64,000 bases of DNA from Ophiocordyceps camponoti-saundersi (nom. inval.) (Eukaryota; Ascomycota; Sordariomycetes; Hypocreales; Ophiocordycipitaceae): contig PDHQ01000003.1 in assembly GCA_003339415.1 (NCBI GenBank), positions 124,001 to 188,000 on the forward strand, in the 5' to 3' direction. The notes under the pieces were generated by a model. It ran no database searches. It was not told the DNA's origin and saw only the letters and a list, made by a program, of their open reading frames with translations. Positions 26,733 to 39,377 of the stretch are shown here, piece after piece. The position numbers and the translations under genes were made by a program. Within the stretch, counting starts at the first letter, position 1; every line of letters begins with the position of its first letter.

Positions 26733-28867
26733 CTAGCGCCGATCACCTCTCCTCCTCGTAGACGAGCTCTGCAAGCTTTGCGCCTGACCGAGCTCAGCCA
26801 AGTGCTCGACCGCCTTGCGACCGCTGGCGGCACTCGCCTGACGAGCACCATCACGACTAATCGACAACGACTGTGATCTTGATCTTGACCGTGACGGTCC
26901 GTCTGCAGCCGTTTGGCTGCTATCGCTGCCGGCGACGGTGCCGGCACTGGTGCCGCCGCCGCCGATGCCCTCCATGATGAATGGTGAGGCGGTCGGCGCG
27001 TCCAGCACAGCCAGCTCCTCGGGCTGGAATGCGAGCGGTAACAGCTTGGCTCGAACAGGGATAAGAGCAATGATGAAGACGGGGAAGCCGACGGCGGCGA
27101 CGGTCTGCGTGACAGCAAAGGTGGCGCCGAAGCCGACGAGCTCGATGCCAACAAAGAGCCAGACGGCAGTACGGCGCTTAATGGTCTTGAGCGGATTGTC
27201 CGCCGGCGTCAGGCTCTTGTCGCGGCAGAGGAAGAGGATCTTGGCAGTGATGCCGTTGGCCTCGAGCGCCTGAACGCCCATGATGAAGAAGAGACCGGCG
27301 AGGACGCCGTGGGGAATGAGGTGAATGACCAGTAGCAGCGGCCCCGTCATGGTGCCCAGCGTCAGTAGCCCCTGGGCCAGGTTCGAGACGCGCTGCTCGA
27401 CTACGTGGGTCGGCTCGAAAGTATAGTCGCCCCTGTCCTCACCTTGGGCGTCTAGCTTCCTTACCAACTTCGTCACGCAGAGAGATTCGGTGTGAAAGGG
27501 GGCCTGGGGAATGAGACCGTTGGGAAAGGGCAGGCCGAGGATGCCTGCGACACCCGTCGTGACGCCGAGAAGGAAAAGATCCCAATGGAAGCCGGCGGGC
27601 TTGCGAAGCGGAAACTCGCTTCCTTGAGCGATAAGAGAAGACACTGCGAGGGTTAGAAACTGGCACGTGGAGCGTTAAAGACTCACGACGTACCATTATG
27701 GTCGAACCAGAAGAGGATAGTAAGGAGGACGGCGAAGGGCAGCGCCGTAAAGATTTGACCGACGCTCAGAGTCCAAAAGTCAACGAGCCAGTGCCGGCCG
27801 CTGGTCGGTTCAAAGGCAATGCCCGTGGGCAGCCTTTCGAGATCGACGCCTTGCATGCGGCCGAAGTGGACGAAGCCGGTGAAGAAAATGAGAGTCAAGG
27901 GGGTGCCGTAGTCTTTGAGGAATACTCGAACAGGATGGCTGAATAGGCTGCTGGTTCCGAGCTGGCCGCAGATGTATGCCGAAACGAAGACCAGGAGAGC
28001 CGCGACGATGGAGAGGTAAAAGCTACTGCCGTCTCCGAGACGGGCGAGCACCTGAATACCCTTCTGGAGATAGATGAAGGCGACGTAGAAGCCGAAGATA
28101 TCGCAGGGGAAACGCGTTACCCAGCGCAGCCAGTTGCACGAGTTTGTGATGGCAAGGATCCAGTGAAGAATGAGAGACCATCTGAGAAAGGGAGCGACAA
28201 ATAAGAGACGTTTAATTGCCGGGCCTTTATTCGGACGAGAGGTACTCACATGCCTATCCAGGCCATGAATCCAATGTAGTTGACGCCGCTGGGCATCATA
28301 ATGTCGTAGACGGTGCTGCGAGAGTCAGTAGGGGTGTAAGTAAGGAGAAGTGACGGCGCAAGCACATACTAGTTGAAGACGGTGATGGGACCTGACAAGT
28401 TGATCGTCAGTAAAGTGAGACTCTTGGGTGAAGAGGGGAAATTCGGATAGAATCACCGGTGACGCCCACGATGACAATAGGCTGCGCGGCGAAGAGGGAA
28501 AAGACCACAGCACCCAGGACAGAGGCCAGTAACACCTCATTGACGCCGTAGTTGGAGCCAGTCTTCTGGAACATGTCGAGCGAAAAGGCAAGGGCCGGAA
28601 GAATGCTACAAACGGTGAATCAAACATGAACAAGCAAGCCAGTTAATTGGTGATGCCCTACTTGGCGAAGTACATGTAGATTGTGGCGGGAACAACGCGA
28701 TAATCCCAGGCATCGCGCCAATCGCTGCGATAGAAGGGAGCTCTGCGGCGAATATCGTTGAGGATGCCGCGGAAAAGATGAAGGCGCCACCAAGATTCGC
28801 GGACGTCGCGTGGCGGGTCAGGCAGCGCTGGCTCGGCAGCTATGGTATCGACCGTCTTGTCGTCCAT
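26733..28867 (-). CDS. BOR1-like HCO3-/borate transporter family (SLC4) protein
   Basis: Six exons on the minus strand (28867-28662, 28605-28457, 28391-28370, 28315-28250, 28181-27694, 27643-26733) give about 613 residues. The N-terminus ends in YFANILPALAFSLDM, then GVNEVLLASVLGAVVFSLF and the GVTGPITVFNY motif of the anion-exchanger fold. Multiple hydrophobic segments follow, with NLAQGLLTLGTMTGPLLLVIH-like sequence late in the domain. The C-terminal tail is Ser/Arg-rich and polar. Yeast Bor1 is a plasma-membrane borate exporter; fungal members are often annotated as anion exchangers. The third exon is only 22 nt. One hydrophilic loop begins with the unbroken run into SESLCVTKLVRKLDAQGED. 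Substrate is inferred from family only. Confidence 0.9.
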
Positions 28868-30060
28868 GGCACGAGGGAGAGGGAGTCTCTTCTCTTGTAG
28901 CCGAGAAGGGGGAAGTTTCAAGTAGGAGTTGGTGGCATAGTGGTAAAGGAGGAGACAGAAAGCGACGACAGAAGAGAGAGGGAAGAAAAAGGCAGACGAA
29001 GAAGGAGAGGAAGAAGAGGAAGAAGCAGTAGAAGAAGCAGAAAGAAGCTGACGAAGGCGATGACGACAAGGGAGCGGATCGATATTAGTAGTAGGCTAAA
29101 CGCCAGGCTGCTCCGTTTCAACCGCCAGTCCCACAGTGGACTGACATGATTGACGCGCCCCTCAAGAAGCTTGCTAAACGGTGGAGAGAGAGAGAGAGAG
29201 AGAGAGGAGAATAGATAGGGATTCCGATGCCATCCAAGGTCAATTGTGTCGTCGTCGTCGACGATGGCCGCCACATGGTCGTGTATCATCTACAACCCTC
29301 CCCCAGTTTTGACCCTGGCCTGCAAAAAGCCTGCGGCCCTGCCCAAGATCAATCCCCCTTGCCCTTGCCCTTGCCCAAGGTCAACGCAACGGGTACCTGC
29401 TTCCTTCGTCCTCCTTTGTGACCCCGCACCGCCTCCGGTGGCCGGGCCCTTTCCTCCCCTCCCCCGATGTCGGCCGCCCCGCCGGGTCCGGTAGTTGATA
29501 CATAGTACGGACGTACTTAGTAGCAGGCACTAGCCGTATAAAAGACTCGGTCTAGGAACTTTTTCGACCAATCACGGAGTCGCGTCAGCCATGCTCTCAC
29601 TACCTCTCCATGCTATGATAAGCAATCAGGTGCCATGTGTGCTACAGCCTACACTCACCTACAGACTACAGTAATGAGAAAACCACTTTGGCCCTCAAAC
29701 CCTCGTTGATGCAACGGAGCAGTCACAAAGCGAGAAACACGATTCGGGTTGCAGTATCCGTACCTAACCACATGCGTAGTGTACATACAAACCTACCCAC
29801 CTGGTAGGAAATGAAGGAGTCAGGTCAAAAAGACAAGATCGTGAGCACAAAACCCCCTTCCACGCTGTCTCCTATACAGGTAGGTTGTAGTAGGTAAATA
29901 GCCCAACGAGTGAGTGGCTCCCCCAAACATATGTATATACATCATCTCTCGACTCGGACTCTCACCTTGCACCTATCCAACTCATACCTACGTACTAAGG
30001 TACATACCTCACCTCACGCCTCACTGCTTCCTTCATCCTCCTTCGTTCTCTCGCCCAGCC
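28868..30060. other. Intergenic, no gene seen
   Basis: GAA/GAG-rich sequence (28940-29050) and a GA run near 29187-29205 lie just upstream of the transporter start and are likely its promoter and leader. From 29240 to 30060 there are pyrimidine-rich stretches, a partial CCTTGC repeat near 29358-29377 and TAGG/CATA microsatellite fragments. Two short stretches share the word TAGGAACTTTT(C/T)CGACCAA (29553 and 30139 areas), which may be a dispersed repeat fragment. Confidence 0.5.
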
Positions 30061-31438
30061 TCAACCCGATACCGGCCGTCCCGCCACCACGTCTCGTGCC
30101 TTAGCAGCCTCGTAGTCCGAAGTCGTCACAAGGCTCAGTCTAGGAACTTTTCCGACCAACCACAACGGCTCGTCAACCTCACCGTCTCCCACCCGACATC
30201 TTATCTCGACGTTTTTCGGCCTGGTTTTTTTTTTGCCATGACTGTCAGCGAAACGTCTTCCTAGACAGCGGGCAGATACCAATTGGAGCACACATACTAG
30301 ACGAGGACTTCTCCTCGTCCCAAGCCTGGCATTTGGTCTTGCTCCTTTTCCTTTCGACGATTTTCCAAGCTTTTTGTCTCGAACGGCTTTGGCAATCTTT
30401 CTGTCGAGAGCCGAATCGCCGGTCGTCAAAGATTGAAGCTCACTCGGCCCTGGATTCGGGTAGCAAAGCCGTCCAAAACACCTGTAACACTCATCATCGG
30501 TTGCGAGTCCTTCTTCGATGTAGAAGCGCTCCTTCTGCGCCAGCTGTGCACGCTCATCTTTCCGGTCCATGGGCTTCGGAACAGCATATTCCCAGTCGAA
30601 GCGTGACGCACACATGCCCTGTAACGACTGAGCTGCGGCGCGGTTGTTAGCATGTGTGTATGTATGTACGAACATGAGTTCCTTGAGATCCAAAGATAGG
30701 GCGTGCCTTACTCTGCCAACGACGAACCGGAGGACGAAGCAGAGGAAAGTCCCGGTCAGGCTCCGTCTCGACGTTCCAATCGAGCAAGTCCCGGAGGGTA
30801 GCACGTTGGGTATGGTTAAGAGCGGTATTTTCTGGGCCGGTGAGTTGGTTCATAAACATCCGGACCAGTCCGCGGAACGTCAAACCCTCCGGAGGCGTCG
30901 TAGATCCATTCAGGGGAGGCTGCTGGCCAAGGTGCCCGAATTGGAGCCACCTCTTGTCAAAGTACGGGTTGCGCCTCCAATCGAGCGCAGAAAGGTTAAA
31001 GAAGTCTCCCAAATGGTAAAGAGGAACGTCCCCTCTCGGTATCGCGATGGCTATATCTTGCACCTGTGACCAGAGTACACCACCGGGCGCTGCAACATCC
31101 CAAGGGTCCCCATTCCCTGTCTCCAGCATATGAGGCGACGCAGCAATGCGATACATCCACCGAGGTGTGGAAAGCCAAGAGGTAGTTAATTCGTAACCGA
31201 GGAAAACCCATGCATCCGAACAGCCTTCAACATATCCGTAGCTCCAGTGAATATCAGGGCTATCACGAATTAAGAGTTCCGGCCGGATTCCGCCTCTACT
31301 CCTGAACCACGTGGGTGAATCTCTGATGTTTCTGGGAACCATGTAAAGGATCTTGGGTTGTCGCATGGTGAAGTCGAACATGGCCGTTGCCGTTGACCAT
31401 AGTAGCAACCATGCTGATGAATGGTAATAGCTTCTCAT
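30061..31438 (-). CDS. Secreted, divergent heat-labile-enterotoxin alpha-chain-like protein
   Basis: Two exons on the minus strand (31438-30712 and 30632-30061, one 79-bp intron) give about 432 residues; the last third and the stop are less certain. The N-terminus (a Ser/Tyr stretch then AWLLLWSTATAM) looks like a signal peptide. The next part resembles the ADP-ribosyltransferase A-chain fold used by fungal enterotoxin-like proteins: a Tyr-containing first strand (residues 30-36), a Gly-Gly turn near 49-50, a strand ending in Thr-Thr-Ser (85-87), then Tyr-Arg-Ile (96-98) and a Gly-Gly/Trp-Ser-Gln-Val segment near 119-126. The Arg expected right after the first Tyr appears to be Met, and the acidic catalytic position appears to be Asp, so activity is doubtful. 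Such genes are expanded in insect-associated Hypocreales. The call is from remembered motifs and is tentative. Confidence 0.45.
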
Positions 31439-31795
31439 TTTGCCTCATAGCAGCAAAGAGAATGGAATGAAGGTCAACGAGTTAAGTCGGATTCGAAGGA
31501 TAGCATGTTGAGGAGATGGTGAAGAATTTATCACGAGCTGTATTCATATATACGGGGACGGTTACGTGCGTGTTTATCCGTACATACATACATCTGAACT
31601 GATCCTCATGTCAGGGTTGCAAGGCCATGAGAAGCCCGACTTAGCCTTTTCCGGAAGATGCGAATATTTCTTCGCTCGGACAGGCATCCCTACAGGTAGC
31701 CTGTAGATACGGAGGTAGGCAGCTCGTGATGGCTGTACATAAGACAACTCCAGGAACATCCTTGCAGCCTATCGCCCCCGTCTACATATGTATAT
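31439..31795. other. Promoter side of the toxin-like gene, up to the retrotransposon
   Basis: This 357-bp spacer has normal base composition with CATA microsatellite fragments (31575-31590, 31781-31795). The sharp switch to AT-rich sequence begins inside the LTR that starts at 31801. The promoter of the minus-strand gene must lie here, within about 360 bp of a RIP-affected element. Confidence 0.6.
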
Positions 31796-31800
31796 AGTTA

Positions 31801-32097
31801 TGTCAGACAAGGAGGAGGCGTGCAAATTGCATTAATTAATATGCTTACCCTCTCTAAACGGAGGGAATTATCGTTATCTTTATATATATAATAAGAACCT
31901 TCCGTATCGGCCTCTTATACCGTAATACCCTTATAAATAAGCTTTTATTTTTATAGCTTATATATTACCCCGAATATAGCCCTTTTCCTAATAGGAATTC
32001 CGTTTCCTAAGCTATAAATCCGTTATTATATTACTTATACGCCTTAAAAAATAATAAAAATATACGCCTAACTTACTCTTATCTTAGCTTTTTAATA
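31801..32097 (-). repeat. LTR of the second copia element (left)
   Basis: This 297-bp repeat is preceded by the AGTTA target duplication. Its outer end (TGTCAGACAAGGAGGAGGCG) is unmutated, whereas the inner end is heavily changed (TCTTAGCTTTTTAATA against TCTTAGCCCTCTGACA in the partner), all by transitions. Confidence 0.92.
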
Positions 32098-33952
32098 TAC
32101 CCTTATAAGTGCTATATATACCGCCTTTTATACTAGGTAAGTAATACTTACTTTTTAAAAAGTATAATTAAAGTTTCTCGTAATAATTAAGGAAAAAATT
32201 AAAAATTAATTAGCGGTAAGGTATATAAGTTAGTTTATTTAGCTTAGAAAATATTAGATAATAGTTAAGCGGTTATTTTTATAGCTAAGCTTTCGATAAA
32301 GCTAAGTTCGATTTTTAGTACCTCCTTAATATATATTTTCGGGAATTATTATATAAGGGAGGCCCTTAATTAGGTAGCTTAGCTAATAGCTATAATAAAG
32401 GGATTAAGGGCCCCCTTATTATAGTAAATTAGCTAAATTACTTAGTTAAGGGTTTTTCTTAGTTAATCTTATTAATAATATTTTCGGGTATTATTAACTT
32501 TTTATCTTTTTTTATATATTTTAATAAGTTTATTATATTATCTTAACGATAAAAAGATTAATAAATAAGTTAAAAAAATTAAAAAGAAAAAATTCGTAAA
32601 GAAAATAAAAATATCGTAATTAAAAGTTTATAATATTTTAAGGTAATCTCCTTAATTAAAATAGATAATAAAAAAGATAATCTTAAAATAAGGGTATTAT
32701 TTAACTAATAAGAAAATAATTATAATAGCGATTAGGGAGTAATAAAATAGGGTTACTATTTAATTTTAGTAAAGATTAGTCTAGTAATAAAAAAATAATA
32801 ATAATTTAAAATAACGCTTAAGTTATAATTAATAAGGTTAATTATAAATATATAAGTCCGGATTTAATATATAAAACTAAAAGAGATAAGTATAATTATT
32901 TATTTAAATAGCCCTTTTAGAGGGTATTTTCTTCCCTTTAAGCTAAGTAAAGAGGGTTAATTAGAGGTATTTTCTTCCTTTTTTCTAACCCTCTTATCGA
33001 TATATAATATAATAAGGCTAATTTCTTTTTAGAAAATACGGAATTTCTCTTTTTAAAGCGGCTTTATTAAGCTATTAGCTATTATATTAGAAGTCTTAAT
33101 TTAGCCTATCTTTATATAGCCGGATTAAACTTTTTATTATAGCTAGTAAGAGTATATATTAACGTAAAAAAGCTTCGTTTTTAGCTTTAAATTCTCCTCC
33201 GTAATTAGCTTAATTATTTAAAAATTATTATAGTAAATTATAATATCTTATATAAGCTTAAATTATATTTCCTTATAAAGCCTCTCGAAAGCTTTAACTT
33301 CCTTAATAATATAAGAGAGGGCTAGGAACTTTACCTTTATAAATAAAGTTATAATAATATCCTATTTACCTAATTTAAAAATAACTATACCCCCGAAAAC
33401 TTAGATAATAAAGCTTTTAGTATTTTTATAGTTATAATTATCCCTAAATAAAGCGTTAAATATAGCTATAATAGTCGAATTATTATTATTATAACTAATT
33501 AAAAGGTTCTAAATATTACGAAGGAATTTTATAATATAAATTATAGATTATAAATATTAAAGGCTAAGATTTATAAGACCTTATATTAAGTAGCTAATAG
33601 CGAATATAATATCCGCTTAAGTAATAATTATAGCGTATATTAAGCTACTAATAATAGCTTAATATTACTTAATCTTTTCTTTTATTATTTACCCCTTAAA
33701 GGGGGGGATCTTCTTAAGCGTTATAAGCTATAGTTAAGTTTTCTTTACTAGGAGCTTTTTAAATTTCGTTATAACTTTTTAAATATAAAACTTTTAGCTT
33801 AGGAATAAACGCCGATTAGCCCTATCCCTAATAATTTTAATATTTAAGAATTAGCGAAGGTCCTTAAGATCCTTAATTTAAAAGGCCTTTTTAATAGCCT
33901 CTCGAAACTTATTATATTTATCTATTTAATTTTTTCTAAATAAAGCTATAAG

Positions 33953-33964
33953 ATTATCGATATA
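33953..33964 (-). other. Remnant of reverse transcriptase YVDD box (element 2)
   Basis: The minus strand codes Y-I-D-N within F-Y-I-D-N-L-I-A-L-F-R-K, matching the copia-type FYVDD box with V-to-I and D-to-N changes. It supports reverse orientation and Ty1/copia membership. Confidence 0.75.
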
Positions 33965-36900
33965 AAAGAAAATAATAATCTTTTTATTTATTATAATATA
34001 AGGGTTTTCTAAAATAGTTCTATAACCTTAATCTTTTAGCTAAGCTATAAGTAATTTATACTAAAAAAAAGGGGATCGTTAAAAGCTATAAAAAGCCTTT
34101 TTTAACTTCTAAGCTTAGCTTAGCTTATTAAAGCTAAAAAGTATCTTATAATATACTTTTTTATTAAAATTACTATTATAAAATATATTTACGAAATTAT
34201 ACTAATAAGCTTTAAAGTTAAAATAGGCTATTAAGGCTATTAATAGCCGGAATATTTATACTATTAGTATATAAGCGTATATAAATAATTTATTCGGCGG
34301 TTACTTATTTTCGTATATAATAACGTAAGCTTTATATTTCTAAAAAAGCCTTATAAATTAAACTTATAAATAAAAACTTATTTAAAATTAATTAACCGCT
34401 ATCTTTAAAGTATAGCGGCTATTAAGATTTTTTTAATAATTTTATAATCCTCTATCCTTATTAACTTAACCTTTATAGCTTTTAGCTATTATACCTTATC
34501 GGGCTTATTATAAGCCCCTTTATACGTAAAAGGGGGCTTTAGTAAATAGTCCCGATAAGGCTTATCTATAAGGGCTTAAAAGAGGATAAAAGCTAAATTC
34601 CCTATCTAATTAAGGGAGTTAGGGGTAAAAGGCGTATAAAAGGGCATTTCCGCCTCTTTTATTAAGAGATTTATAAGTCCGGCGCTAAGATAACCGTTAT
34701 CTTACTTTTTAATATTAAATTAATTAGAAAGGCTAGAAAACGCGTTTTTAAGCGTTTCTTAAGATTAAGTATTATTACTAGCTAGGTTACGTATACTAAG
34801 CGCTTCTTATTATAAAAGCCCGAGGAGATTATTATTATTAACTTCCTCCTTTTAATCTTTAATTATAGAAACCTAATAAAGAGCTTTTTCTAGCTAAGAG
34901 GTATCCTTATAGTTTTACTTATAAAATACCTTCTTATTAAAAGTTATAAATAAAATACTAATTAAGAAGTGCCTTTAATATACGCTTATACGTATAATCT
35001 ACTAGTAGTTATATATACTAAGCTAGCTACTAAATATAATATATAGGAAAGGGAGACGGGCTAGCTACCGATCGTAAGATTATAGAATAGCTACTATAAA
35101 AAGTATAAGTATAAGTAAGAGTTTTTTAAAAATTAAAATAGTAACTATAAAAGAATCTAAATTACTACCTAAAAGAATATTAGGCTAATTATATAGCTAG
35201 GAGCTTAAGGAAGATTTCCTAGTATAATCTTAAAGGTATTTACCTAAGGGGATTTTACGGTGATTTCCGAGTATATTAGTAAAATAAAGATTTCCTAGTA
35301 CGCGGTGATTTCCTAACGTACGGGGATTTCCTAGTAAAATCCGGAGATTTCTAGAAGTATATTTTAATACTAAATCTTACTAGAAATCTTAGTAAAATCT
35401 TAAGAGTTATTATAGAGAAATCCTAAAAGGAAATCCTAGTAATTTCCTAAGCGTAAAGGTGATAAAGTTTCTAGGGGAAATCCGAGTAAAATCCTAAGGC
35501 GGGAAATCCTAAGAAATCTTAGGGAAATATTATAAGAGGTTAGGCGATTTATAAGGGTGTTATTACACGTCCCATATTAGCCTTTTTAAAAAAAATACTT
35601 AGATTAGGTATTATAAGGAGGAAGTAATACTAGCTAAATAGCTAATATAAGCTTTTAGATTAAATTTACTTTAAAGGCCTCTTATAGCTTTCCTTATTAT
35701 AAGAAAAGCCTTATAGCTATAAGCTTTAATATGCTTAAGGTTTTAAATAAAGCGATCCTCCGGATAACTTTTTTACTAAAAGTTATAAGTTTTAAGCTAA
35801 TAAAGCCTCTACTTAATTAGCTATATAGCTACCCCCTTATTTACCTTATAAAGCGTCCTATTAAAAAAGTAAATAGCTATATATATAGCTATTAGCTATA
35901 AGTTATAAGGGAAGCTTAATTATATAAGAAAGTATATAGCTATATAAGTTACGATACCCCTTAATTATTTAATATAACTATTTTAGTATATATATATTAA
36001 AGAGGTAAATTAAATATTAATACTTTTAAAAAATATATTCTTATAGAAGGCCTTAGTAAATAAGGCTTTCTTATAATCTATAAAGATAATTAAGACTTTT
36101 AAATTAAAAAATCTCGCGATATACGCTACGAATTTAACTTATATAGCTAGTAAGTTAGTTTTATAAAAGATATCGTACCCTTTTTATTCTCCTATAAGCT
36201 TATAAGTAAATAAGGCTAAATAAGCTAATTTATTATAGCTTAATTTTATATAGAATAAGTCGAAAAAGATAATAGCTTAAGAATATTAAGGTTATAAGGC
36301 CTAATAAGGTACCTATAATCTCTCTTTTTTAAGTTTAGTAATTATATAAATTTCGTAGTTAATTATTAAGATAGCTTTATTAATATTAACCCCTAGTAAC
36401 TTACCTAATAAAGCTTATACCTTAGCTTTTAGATAGCTTATATAAGCGTATTATAAGTTCTTATCTATTTTTATAATAAGTTAAAGGAATTATAAGTTAA
36501 GTAAAGCTATAAAGGTAAGTTTAATAACTTATAACTAAGGCTACTTAATCCTTATAATTATATAATAAAAGGTTACGTTATTCCTTAAGTTATAAAGCTA
36601 GCTTATAAGGTTATTCTAAGCGTAATTTTTTTCTATAAAAACTATTAAAAAAATAAGATTAGTATTAAAATTAAAGTTAAACTTAATATTAGTAAAAGTT
36701 ATATAATAACTTATTTCTATTATTAATATAACTATACTTACCTTTAAGGTAATAACTTTAATTATAATAACGGTAAGATTAGCTTAAGCTTTTAAGTTAA
36801 AAATATTAAACTAATTAAAAGAGTTAAAAATATATATTAAGTACCTTTTATTAAGGAGGACGCTATTTTTTATCTTTATATTTTTCGAAGCGGGATTTCT

Positions 36901-38301
36901 TAAAGCTATAAAAACGCCCGAAATTTCCTTATCTTTTTATTAGCTAGTAATTCCTTTATTTTCCTTCTTCTATTAATTAACTTTTTATTAAGTTAATCGA
37001 TAATAAGCTACCTTATCTATAACTTATTAAAGAAAGTTTTTATTAAGATTAACTTAATTTTATAAAAAAGAAAAGATTAAGTTTAGGAGAACGTAAAAAT
37101 ACCTTTTTTAGTAATTTTCTTTCTTTTTAAACTCTCGAAGATATTTTCGACTATATTAAGTATAAGTTTAAATATTACGCTTTCTAAGATTTTTCTAATT
37201 TACTTATATAAAAAAAGAAGAAAAAGGAGGAGGGGCTTATATTACTAAGTAGCTATTTTAATCCTTATTTTATAAAGTATTTATTTTTATCTATTATTTA
37301 AGATTATTATAAATAATAAAAGCTATTTTCTTTTCGATTTAATTAAGCTTAGGGGCCTTATAATTAGCTTTTTTAAATTTCTAAAAAACGTTAATAAATT
37401 AAGGAACTTTTCCGCGGTTTTTATAATAAATTAAATTAAGATTATATTATATTATTTATATAAATAAAGGATATTAATCGCTTATTATATAAATAAAATA
37501 CTTAATATATACCTTATTAGTAAATTTTACGCTATTTAGTTATAAGTAAATTTACTAAGCTTAAATTAATTAAATAACTTATCTATTAATATCCTTTTTT
37601 AAAAGATTTTATAAGAATAAGTTACGTAACTTATTTTTAGCGAGTTTATATTTAATTATATTACTAAGCTATATAAGAGTATATAATATTATTAGCTTTT
37701 CTTTTAGTAAAAAATCCCCTTAAATTAAAGATTAATAAGCTAAAAAGAAGCTTACTTAAATAAATAAATTTATCTTTTTAAAAGCTTTCTTTATCTTATA
37801 ATATTCTTTTAAATCCTCTTAAAAGTTAGGGAAGGTAAATATTTTATATTTTTCTTTAAATAATTAAAAAGTTTTAAGGTTAAGGGTTTCGCTCCTTATT
37901 TAATCTCCTAAGCTTATAAATAGAATTTCTAATTAATCTAGCTTTATAAAAATCTCTTATATTTCTAAATTTATAAAAAACTAAATATTATAGCTTTATA
38001 TTATATTAATAATATCTTAATATTAATTAATTTAATTTTTAAAATTCTTAAAAATAAAAGTAAATTTAATTAATATTATAAAATTTATTATTATATTAGT
38101 TATTATATTATTAAAATTTATTAATTATAATTAAAAATTTAATAAATTTAAAAATTATAAGTCCGCTAAAAAAAATAATAATAGCTTTATTTTTATAAGG
38201 GCTTAATTAATTAAGTAAATTTATAAAATATAAGCTATATAAGCTATAAGAATAATAAATTTAAATAAATTAAATTAAAAAGTATTAACTAAGCTTATAA
38301 C

Positions 38302-38598
38302 TATTAGATAAGGAGAAGGCGTATAAATTATATTAATTAATATACTTACTTTTTCTAAATAGAGGGAATTATCGTTATCTTTATATATATAATAAAAACT
38401 TTCTATATTAGCTTTTTATACCGTAATACCTTTATAAATAAGCCTTTATTCCTATAGCTTATATATTACCCCGGATATAGCCCTTTTCCTAATAGGAATT
38501 CCGTTTCCTAGGCTGCGGATCCCTTACTATACTGCCTGCACGCCTTAAGGGATAATAAAAACATACGCCTGACCTACTCTTGTCTTAGCCCTCTGACA
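38302..38598 (-). repeat. LTR of the second copia element (right)
   Basis: Same length as the left LTR. Here the inner end is mutated (TATTAGATAAGG) and the outer third, from about 38510 to 38598, looks untouched (GC-normal, with intact CA and TG). The AGTTA duplication follows at 38599-38603. Confidence 0.92.
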
Positions 38599-38603
38599 AG
38601 TTA

Positions 38604-39377
38604 CAGCTGGCCAATCAGATAATGACGGAGTATACATAGCTGTCTGAAAGGAAGGCCCCTGTAATCCGTAGCATTATACGGATACGGCAGGTCCGCGAAC
38701 TGTTGCTGCAGCGTGGCCGTTCATGGTAGCGCTCTCAGCAGAAAGAATCTGCCTGCCCTACCTTGGCAACTGCTAACGATCGAAAGTCTTTGTGGCGTCT
38801 CAACTGGTTTCCCCCGTCGCTCTCAATATGGACGTGAGTCACTTCTTGACATGAACATATCCTGGTGTCAACCGTCACAACTCAATTGGCTTGAAACCAT
38901 TGATAGCCGTAGAGGAAGCTGTGCCTCTTCAAGGACCGATAGATAGTCTGCTTAATCTGGTCAAAGAAGCGTTTAACACTCTCCATAGGTCGTCATGGAT
39001 GCTTCATGATGGGGTAAACTTTCCAGAGGGTCCGTCATATGCATACATATATATATATATACATATACCTACATACCACACATACAATCTCGGGCCCATC
39101 TATCAACTCTCACCCATCTCCATCACCTAGTTTTTCTCACGTCTCGTCTCGTCACTCCTCATACAGGTTGCGTTGTATGTATGTATGTATGTACGAATGC
39201 CTACATAGTAAGTAGTATGTATGCACACACATATATGTATGTACTCACACTCACACTCACACTCACACTCACACACACGTCGGGCACACACGTCGGGCAC
39301 AAACATGTGCGGTAGCAGCCGAGTTGAGATTGGGCCACCTCGTTAGTCTTCTTTCCACACCTTGTTCTCATCTCTCT
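38604..39377. other. Intergenic, no gene seen
   Basis: Normal-composition DNA between the retrotransposon and the 3' end of the m-AAA protease gene. It carries TATG and ATAT microsatellites (39050-39065, 39175-39195) and a CACACT/CGGGCACACA short tandem array (39240-39302). The frames at 38713-38946 and 38891-39130 show no recognisable protein. Confidence 0.55.

Larger units (their letters stand above)
31801..38598 (-). mobile_element. Second RIP-mutated Ty1/copia-type LTR retrotransposon, complete
   Basis: 297-bp direct repeats at 31801-32097 and 38302-38598 enclose about 6.2 kb of extremely AT-rich DNA. An exact AGTTA duplication flanks the element (31796-31800 and 38599-38603). LTR ends are TGTCAGA and TCTGACA. 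On the minus strand the inner edge of the right LTR is followed by GTTATAAGCTTAG, which equals the initiator tRNA-Met half-molecule site of copia elements if only G-to-A and C-to-T changes are allowed. A reverse transcriptase remnant F-Y-I-D-N-L-I-A-L lies at about 33940-33967 on the minus strand. TA dinucleotides dominate and stops fill every frame; no frame of 60 codons survives. It is longer and more mutated than the first element, with different LTRs, so it is a separate family. Confidence 0.92.
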
